From Actinomycetota bacterium (lineage in GTDB: Bacteria; Actinomycetota; Thermoleophilia; Gaiellales; F1-60-MAGs149): a stretch of 64,000 nt of DNA. A program made the translations under genes and the position numbers. Each line of letters starts with the position of its first letter. Position 1 is the first letter of the stretch. Location: positions 124,001-188,000 of the forward strand of contig JAPLCF010000030.1 in NCBI GenBank assembly GCA_026392355.1, in the 5' to 3' direction. Positions 58,775-64,000 of the stretch are shown here, piece by piece. The notes under the pieces were generated by a model. That model searched no databases, was not told where the DNA came from, and worked only from the letters and a program-made list of their open reading frames with translations.

Positions 58775-59901
58775 GGTGACTCCCTCTCAACGGCGATGAC
58801 GGTCCCGTCATCGAGGTCCAGCATCAGCTGCCGCTCAGCGGCCATCCGGGAACGACGCGCCTCGAGCACTTGGCGCAGGACAACCTGCACCGAGCCTGCG
58901 ATGGGGATCGCCAGCAACGCGCCGATGATGCCAAGCAGCGAGGCGCCGATCAGCACGGCGACGATCACGATAAACGGCGAGACGTCGATGCTCTTGCGCA
59001 TCACCACCGGCTGGATGATGTGGTTCTCCACGAACTGGTAGACGACTGCCAACACGAGCATCACGATGCCGGCCGTCAGGCTGTGCGTGAGCGCCACCAG
59101 GACGGCAACGATCGAGCCGATCGTCGCGCCAACCAACGGAATCACATCGAGCACGCCGACGAGCAGGGCCAGAGCCAGCGCGAAGGGTACGCCCAGGAAC
59201 CAGGCCGTTACGCCCGTCACTGTGCCGGCGATCGTGGCGATGAACAGGACGCCGGCGGTCCAGCGGGCGATCGTCCCGTTGACCTGATCGAAGACCACGA
59301 GCGAGCGATCGGCGGCACCCGGCCGCAGGAGCTCCGTCGCGGCACGGAGGAAGCGGGGGATCTCGAGCAGGAGGAAGAGGGTCATGAAGAGCACCGTCAG
59401 CGCCTTGCCGAACCCCGTCACCACCGCAGTCGCAACGCCAAGCAGGTTGCCCGCCTGCGCCGGCAGGCGTCCCGAGTACTGCTGCGCGGCCTCCTCGAGG
59501 CGCTGCACGAAGTTGTAGCGATCATCGAAGCGCTTGAAGACGCCCCAGTTGCGCAGCTCGTCGATCAGTTGCGGCGCCCTCGTCGCAAAGCTCCGCATCT
59601 CCTCATAGAGCGGTGTCAGGAGCGCCGCGAGGAACAGCATCAGCAGCACGACCACGCCCAGCACCACCAGCACGGCGGCGACGCCGCGGCGATTGCCGAG
59701 CCGCCGTTCTAGGACCGTCACGATCGGGTTGAGCGCGAGCGCGAGGAAGGCCGCGATCAGCACCAGTTGCAGAATCGCGCGCACCTCCCAGAGCAGGAGA
59801 ATCACTACGAGGAACGCCGTCGCCGTAAGGAGAACGCGAACCAGGGTCCGCGTCGAGATCGTCACTTCGACGCGACGAGGAGGTTCCGGTACCGGTTGCA
59901 C
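58771..59901 (-). CDS. AI-2E family transporter
   Basis: 376 residues with about eight helices in the AI-2E (PerM/TqsA) layout: two N-terminal hairpins (LLTATAFLVVILLLW, LQLVLIAAFLALALNP), a long amphipathic central region, then GVLDVIPLVGATIG and ENHIIQPVVMRKSI as signatures. Substrates vary; quorum-signal or ion/antiporter roles are reported in the family. The GTG start at 59901 is fixed by TACACT six bases upstream. It is coupled to the DsbA-family gene by ATGA overlap. Confidence 0.87.
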   Translation of the reverse strand: MQPVPEPPRRVEVTISTRTLVRVLLTATAFLVVILLLWEVRAILQLVLIAAFLALALNPIVTVLERRLGNRRGVAAVLVVLGVVVLLMLFLAALLTPLYEEMRSFATRAPQLIDELRNWGVFKRFDDRYNFVQRLEEAAQQYSGRLPAQAGNLLGVATAVVTGFGKALTVLFMTLFLLLEIPRFLRAATELLRPGAADRSLVVFDQVNGTIARWTAGVLFIATIAGTVTGVTAWFLGVPFALALALLVGVLDVIPLVGATIGSIVAVLVALTHSLTAGIVMLVLAVVYQFVENHIIQPVVMRKSIDVSPFIVIVAVLIGASLLGIIGALLAIPIAGSVQVVLRQVLEARRSRMAAERQLMLDLDDGTVIAVERESP

Positions 59902-59940
59902 GGCACGAGTGTACCGCGCCGCGGGGTAGGCTCCATCAGG

Positions 59941-60699
59941 ATGGGACAGCGCCCGTTGATCGTGGTCACCGGCGGATCGTCGGGCATTGGGCTAGCGCTT
60001 GCGCGTGGGCTCATGCGGCGGCACGCCGACGTGCTGCTCGTCGCGCGTGGCGTGGACCGGCTGAGCGCCGCCGGTGCGGCACTGGGCTGCGAGACGCTCG
60101 TGGCAGATCTCGCGAGCGACGACGGCATTGCCGCGTTGCGCGCCCGTCTCGCCGACGCCGACCGCATCCCGGTGTTGGTCAACAATGCGGGTGGGCCCTT
60201 TCGAACACCGCTCCTGGAACACGACACCGACGAGGCCCGTGCGGCGATCGAACTCCTGTATCTCGCGATGGTGCGCGTCACGGCGGTGGCCTGGCCCGCG
60301 CTCGTGGCCGCGCAGGGGTCCGTCGTCAATGTCGTGAGCGTGGCGGGGACGGTCTCGACCGGCTCGGCGCCGCACTACGCGGCAGCCAAGCACGCGGCGA
60401 TCGCGTGGTCGCGCGGGCTCCACGTTGAGGCGGCGGGAGTCGGCGTGCACGTGCTCACTGCCAACCCTGGCCCCGTGGCCACCGCTGCGTTTCCTCACGA
60501 TCGGCTGCGGAACCATCGCTGGCTGCGCCACGGCGTGATCGATGACGAGCAGTGTGCCGCGACGATCCTGAAGGCCCTCGCACGGGGTCGCGCCGAGTCG
60601 TTTCAACCCGAGTGGTGGCGCGCCGCCACGGTGGCCCAGGCGATCGCCCCCGGCACCATGTCGCGACTTGCGCGCCGCAGCCGGCAGCGTTTCGGCTAG
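59941..60699 (+). CDS. SDR family oxidoreductase
   Basis: 252 residues. NAD(P) loop VVTGGSSGIGLAL (residues 8-20); NNAGGP; catalytic Ser in VVNVVSVAG and YxxxK in HYAAAKH. An Arg after β2 (LLVARGVDRL) favours NADP(H). The C-terminal part (SFQPEWWRAATVAQAIAPGTMSRL in parts) resembles DltE/YqjQ-type membrane-associated SDRs, and the protein may act on lipid or cell-wall intermediates. TAGGCT eight bases before the ATG. Its stop overlaps that of trpS. Confidence 0.85.
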   Translation: MGQRPLIVVTGGSSGIGLALARGLMRRHADVLLVARGVDRLSAAGAALGCETLVADLASDDGIAALRARLADADRIPVLVNNAGGPFRTPLLEHDTDEARAAIELLYLAMVRVTAVAWPALVAAQGSVVNVVSVAGTVSTGSAPHYAAAKHAAIAWSRGLHVEAAGVGVHVLTANPGPVATAAFPHDRLRNHRWLRHGVIDDEQCAATILKALARGRAESFQPEWWRAATVAQAIAPGTMSRLARRSRQRFG

Positions 60700-61685
60700 A
60701 CGGCGGGGAGGAAGCCGATGCGCTCGCGCACGGCCTCAACCTGCGGCACGGCAATCTCGAGCGCACGCTCGGCACCTCGCCGCAGCAGGCGCTCTACCTC
60801 GGCCGGATCGGCCGCCAGCTCAGCGTGCCGTGCCTGCAGCGGCGCCAAGAGCTCAATCACGCTCGCGGCGACGTCTTGTTTGAAGTCGCCGTACCCCTTG
60901 CCTTGATAGCGCGCTTCGAGCTCGGGGATCGTGATGCCCTCGACGGCCGACTGCAGCGAGAGCAGGCCGGAGACACCGGGCTTCGCTTCGACGTCGTAAC
61001 GGATCTCGCCGTCGCTATCGGTGACCGCCGACATGATCTTCTTCTGTAGTCGCTTGGGATCTTCGAGCAACGCGAGCGTGCCCTGTTCGGTGCCGCCGGT
61101 CGTCGACATCTTCTTGGTCGGCTCCTGCAGATCCACGATGCGCGCTCCGACGGGCGGGATTGATGCCTCGGGAACCACGAACGTGTCGCCGTAACGGCCG
61201 TTGAAGCGGATCGCGATGTCGCGCATCAACTCGAGATGCTGGCGCTGATCCTCACCGACCGGGACGCGGCCCGCGTTGTAGAGCAGGACATCGGCGGCCT
61301 GCAGGACCGGGTAATCAAAGAGACCGACGGAGACCGACTCTTGCCCGCCAGACTTGTCCTTGAACTGTGTCATGCGACGCAGCTCGCCCATCGTGGCCGT
61401 GCAGTTGAGGTACCAGGCCAACTCCATGTGCTGGGGGACGTGCCCCTGTACGAACAGGATCGACTTCTCCGGATCGATGCCGGCGGCAAACAGCAGCGTC
61501 GCCAACGACAACGTCGCCTGTCGAAGCTGCGCCGGATCGACGGGCACGGTGATCGAGTGGAGATCGACGATGCAGTAGATGCACTCGTGCTCATCCTGTC
61601 CGTCAACCCAATGCCGAATCGCACCGAGGTAGTTCCCGATGTGCTTGTCACCGGTGGGCTGGATGCCTGAGAAGACGCGTGCCAT
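60696..61685 (-). CDS. trpS: Tryptophanyl-tRNA synthetase
   Basis: 329-residue class Ic synthetase charging tRNA-Trp. GIQPTGDKHIGNYLGA carries the HIGH-equivalent (H15-I-G-N18); KKMSTT near residue 196 is the KMSKS motif; YPVLQAADVLLY and GEDQRQHLEL are conserved. The start is ATG at 61685, six bases after TACGGT. No T-box or trp leader is seen. It is divergent from an RpiR-type regulator with a similar TACGGT box. Confidence 0.97.
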   Translation of the reverse strand: MARVFSGIQPTGDKHIGNYLGAIRHWVDGQDEHECIYCIVDLHSITVPVDPAQLRQATLSLATLLFAAGIDPEKSILFVQGHVPQHMELAWYLNCTATMGELRRMTQFKDKSGGQESVSVGLFDYPVLQAADVLLYNAGRVPVGEDQRQHLELMRDIAIRFNGRYGDTFVVPEASIPPVGARIVDLQEPTKKMSTTGGTEQGTLALLEDPKRLQKKIMSAVTDSDGEIRYDVEAKPGVSGLLSLQSAVEGITIPELEARYQGKGYGDFKQDVAASVIELLAPLQARHAELAADPAEVERLLRRGAERALEIAVPQVEAVRERIGFLPAV

Positions 61686-61744
61686 GCGGGAACCGTACCC
61701 GCCCGCACCCGCCACCGACGCAGGCTGTCTGGTACGGTCGCGAC

Positions 61745-62617
61745 GTGGCAGAACAGGGACGCGACCCACTCGATCGCATCCGCGATCGCCTCGAAGAGCT
61801 CTCACCGAACGACCAGCGCGTGGCCGACGCCGTCCTGCGCGACCCGACCGGCGTGGCGTTCCAGTCTGCCGACGCACTCGCCGCCACCGCTGGCGTTTCG
61901 AAAGCCGCCGTCGTGCGCTTTGGCGCACGCCTCGGCTACGGCGGGTTCACCGGCCTTCAGGCCGCGCTCCAAGGCGACATCCGCGAGCGTCTTGATGATG
62001 CACCCGTGGCAACGGGTGATGGTGGCACGTTGGTCGAACGTTGGCTGGACGCCGTCGAGCGCGATCTGCGCATCGTTGCCGCCAGCACTCCGCCCGAGAC
62101 GCTGGACCGTGCCGCGGCACTGCTCGAGTCGGGTGAGGGTTGGATCCACGTGTTCGGGCAACGTGCCAGTGCAGCTGTGGCCGAGTACGCCTACTTCCTG
62201 ATCAACCCGATGCTGCCGAACGTCGTGCGGGTCGAAGCGGGGGAGTCCGCGCTGGCCGACCGCCTGATCGGTATCGGTCCCGAGGATCGACTGCTCGCGT
62301 TTACCTTTCGTCGCTACGCGAAGGTGACGACCGATGTCGCTGCGTTCTTCCAAGAGGCGGGAGCACCGGTCGTGCTCGTCACCGATTCGCCCGCCGCGCC
62401 TGCCGCCAAGCACGCCACGGAGGTACTGATCTGCGCCGACGACGCGCCAGGACGCTTCCCGACCGCCGTGACCGGCATTTTCCTCGTCGAGCTGCTGGCG
62501 GCCACGCTGCTCGAGCGCAACCCCGACGGTATCGGTCGCCGACTGGACGACGCCGAGCGCGCCTGGGGCCGGTTCGGGACGTACGGCGCGGAGCAAGGCG
62601 AGCCAGACGCCAGCTGA
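61745..62617 (+). CDS. MurR/RpiR family transcriptional regulator
   Basis: 290 residues. N-terminal RpiR helix-turn-helix (LEELSPNDQRVADAVLRDPTGVAFQSADALAATAGVSKAAVVRF in parts) and a C-terminal SIS domain (about 125-270: WIHVFGQRASAAVAEYAYFL, LIGIGPEDRLLAFTFRRYA, VVLVTDSPAAPAAKHATEVLIC in parts) that binds a phosphosugar. Members control sugar or amino-sugar catabolism, but no target operon is adjacent. The GTG at 61745, six bases after TACGGT, is preferred over earlier in-frame codons. Confidence 0.87.
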   Translation: MAEQGRDPLDRIRDRLEELSPNDQRVADAVLRDPTGVAFQSADALAATAGVSKAAVVRFGARLGYGGFTGLQAALQGDIRERLDDAPVATGDGGTLVERWLDAVERDLRIVAASTPPETLDRAAALLESGEGWIHVFGQRASAAVAEYAYFLINPMLPNVVRVEAGESALADRLIGIGPEDRLLAFTFRRYAKVTTDVAAFFQEAGAPVVLVTDSPAAPAAKHATEVLICADDAPGRFPTAVTGIFLVELLAATLLERNPDGIGRRLDDAERAWGRFGTYGAEQGEPDAS

Positions 62618-62745
62618 AGTTCGGTAATCCGGCGGAGGACGCTCAATATCCTTACGCTGTCACTCCACACTCTGGCTCTGTCCTGCGCAGCTCGCAACGG
62701 CGAGAAGCAGCCGCAGTTGCCGGCCGGCTAAGACGCCACGGGAGT

Positions 62746-62767
62746 CGGATGAGAGCCATCTCATCCG
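62746..62767. repeat. Perfect 9-bp inverted repeat upstream of the response regulator
   Basis: CGGATGAGA and TCTCATCCG flank a four-base spacer GCCA. It lies 19 bases before the preferred start of the response regulator gene, about where a -35 element would be. It could be an autoregulatory operator or a hairpin. The 128 bases upstream of it (62618-62745) show nothing else I can identify. Confidence 0.7.
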
Positions 62768-62786
62768 CGACTGTCACGATATGGCC

Positions 62787-63467
62787 ATGCGCATTCTGGT
62801 TGTCGAAGACGAGCCGCTGATCGCCTCCTTCATTGAGAAGGGACTGACCGCGGAGGGTCACGCGATCGAGGTGGCTGGCGATGGGCCCGCCGCCGTCGGC
62901 ACGTTCATTCACGCGCCGGCCGATCTCGTGATCCTCGACGTCATGCTCCCCGGCTTCGACGGCTTCGAGGTGCTCTCACAGATTCGCCAGTTCGACCCAC
63001 TCGTGCCTGTGATCATGCTGACCGCTCGCGGCGACATCGAGGACCGCGTGCGCGGCTTAGACCTCGGCGCGACCGACTATGTCGTGAAGCCCTTCGCCTT
63101 TGCCGAACTCGCCGCACGCGTGCGCTCACACCTCAGGACGGTCGACCGCGCTTCGGCAGCGTCGCGCAGCGACGAGGTCGTCGTCGGCGACCTCAATCTC
63201 GATCTACGGCGCCGAGAGGTGCAGCTGGACGGTGACGGCGTCCAGTTGTCTGCGCGCGAGTTCGCGTTGCTCGAGTACTTGATGCGCCATCCCGGTCAGG
63301 TGCTTTCCCGCCAGCAAATCCTCGACGGCGTCTGGGGCATCTCGCACGATCCGCGCTCCAACGTGGTCGATGTCTACATCCGGTATCTGCGCACCAAGAT
63401 TGGCGACGACGACGCCGCCCGCATCGAGACGGTCAGGGGCATGGGATACCGCCTGGTGGATCGGTGA
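62787..63467 (+). CDS. OmpR/PhoB family response regulator
   Basis: 226 residues from the ATG at 62787 (MRILVVEDE); an ATG two codons earlier is possible, but CACGAT six bases before 62787 fits the local promoter pattern. Receiver domain: acidic pair ED at 8-9, phosphorylated D51 (LVILDVMLPG), T/S in MLTARG, K in VVKPFAF. The C-terminal winged helix has LSAREFALLEYLMRHPGQVLSRQQIL, VDVYIRYLRTKI and TVRGMGYRL. The stop overlaps the histidine kinase start (GTGA). Signal unknown. Confidence 0.96.
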   Translation: MRILVVEDEPLIASFIEKGLTAEGHAIEVAGDGPAAVGTFIHAPADLVILDVMLPGFDGFEVLSQIRQFDPLVPVIMLTARGDIEDRVRGLDLGATDYVVKPFAFAELAARVRSHLRTVDRASAASRSDEVVVGDLNLDLRRREVQLDGDGVQLSAREFALLEYLMRHPGQVLSRQQILDGVWGISHDPRSNVVDVYIRYLRTKIGDDDAARIETVRGMGYRLVDR

Positions 63468-64000
63468 ATCGTCGCCTCCCGATCCGCCTGCGCCTCGCAG
63501 CCACCAGTGTCGTCCTCGTCGTGATGGTCTTGGCGCTGACCGGGGGCGTGGTGGTGGCGCTCGAGCGCCAGAGCTTGGATGACGGCCTCGCGGAGCAGGC
63601 GACGATCGAGGCACGCAGCCTGCTTGCCGTGGCGTCCCAGGCCGAGCCCGATCCCGTGCCTTCGGACAACACCACGTCGTCTTCCGACGCGAACCCCGAC
63701 GATGACGCCGTCGTCCCCGACGTCCCCGAGCCCCCAGACGATGACACCGATGCTTCTTCGGGCAGCACCGACGAGCCCGACGCGCGCAGCACGGCGTCCG
63801 GCACCGCCGTGCTTGACGCCAGTACTGAGCCCTATCTCGTGCGCCGCGGCGCCTCCGACAACCTGCTTGCCGTGCAGGCTCCCGGCTCCGCCGCCGTGCT
63901 CAACAGCGAGGACGCGCGCAGACTCCTCACGTACCTCGACGATCCCATTGGCACCACGATCACCGAGCTCGATGGCGACGGCTACACCATCGCCGTTGCG
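63464..64000 (+). CDS. Sensor histidine kinase, N-terminal part (cut by window end)
   Basis: The GTG start overlaps the response regulator stop (GTGA). The 179 visible residues show a basic cytoplasmic start (NRRLPIRLRLA), one membrane helix (ATSVVLVVMVLALTGGVVVAL), then an extracytoplasmic sensor region. That region has a very acidic Pro/Asp/Ser-rich stretch (about residues 65-110, with NPDDDAVV and EPPDDDTDASS). HAMP, dimerisation and ATPase domains would lie beyond 64000. Identification as a kinase rests on gene context and layout. Confidence 0.8.
   Translation, partial: MNRRLPIRLRLAATSVVLVVMVLALTGGVVVALERQSLDDGLAEQATIEARSLLAVASQAEPDPVPSDNTTSSSDANPDDDAVVPDVPEPPDDDTDASSGSTDEPDARSTASGTAVLDASTEPYLVRRGASDNLLAVQAPGSAAVLNSEDARRLLTYLDDPIGTTITELDGDGYTIAVA

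Overview
This is a high-GC, gene-dense chromosomal window, about one gene per 0.9 kb, with no plasmid, prophage, transposon or CRISPR signal. The gene content points to an actinomycete (Actinomycetota). The markers are FtsQ-FtsZ without FtsA, a pgsA / FHA / MerR neighbourhood like the mycobacterial pgsA2-GarA-Rv1828 region, an imuB-DUF6504-dnaE2 mutagenesis operon behind an actinobacterial LexA box, a DUF4389 membrane protein, Rex, and many TANNNT promoters lying directly against start codons. A deep-branching class such as Thermoleophilia is my inference; no 16S gene is present to prove it.

Layout. 1-3.1 kb: 3' part of argS, a GNAT gene, ahcY with its own promoter and terminator, tRNA-Gly(CCC). 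3.1-15.5 kb: ftsQ-ftsZ, argH-lysA, uvrB, a lipoprotein, RidA, DUF4389, uvrA. 15.5-18.6 kb (minus strand): luciferase-like oxidoreductase, VOC enzyme, panB-panC. 18.7-22.4 kb: FmdB zinc ribbon, the tsaE-tsaB-rimI-tsaD tRNA t6A set, a glutaredoxin-like protein, rex. 22.4-28.4 kb: orphan zinc-finger anti-sigma-like protein, YbdK-type ligase, secreted deacetylase, H+-pyrophosphatase. 28.4-34.1 kb: SDR, divergent hom/thrC, two tandem EamA exporters, a degenerate HAD-like protein with VanZ. 34.2-44.7 kb: secreted proteins, PcrA helicase, tRNA-Val(GAC), GST, glutaryl-CoA dehydrogenase-like enzyme, serine hydrolase, Nudix. 44.7-50.6 kb: ileS, pgsA, FHA, MerR, apt, GNAT. 50.6-53.4 kb: two head-to-head secreted proteins with glycosidase-like barrels, one also carrying an L,D-transpeptidase. 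53.4-58.1 kb: SOS mutasome operon. 58.1-64 kb: a DsbA-family gene with an in-frame TGA, an AI-2E transporter, SDR, trpS, RpiR-type regulator, and a two-component system cut by the window end.

The main discovery candidate is the DsbA/FrnE-family gene at 58145-58774 (minus). The first cysteine of its CPxC active site is encoded by TGA (giving U-P-Y-C). A bacterial SECIS-like hairpin lies at the expected distance just downstream. It would be missed or truncated by standard gene calling. Other signals are an isoleucyl-tRNA synthetase whose HIGH motif reads GVHH, a tRNA-Val with C at position 33 enclosed by a perfect 14-bp inverted repeat, two neighbouring secreted glycosidase-like proteins that appear to lack the catalytic Asn-Glu-Pro motif, and a window-wide pattern of more than 20 probably leaderless genes.
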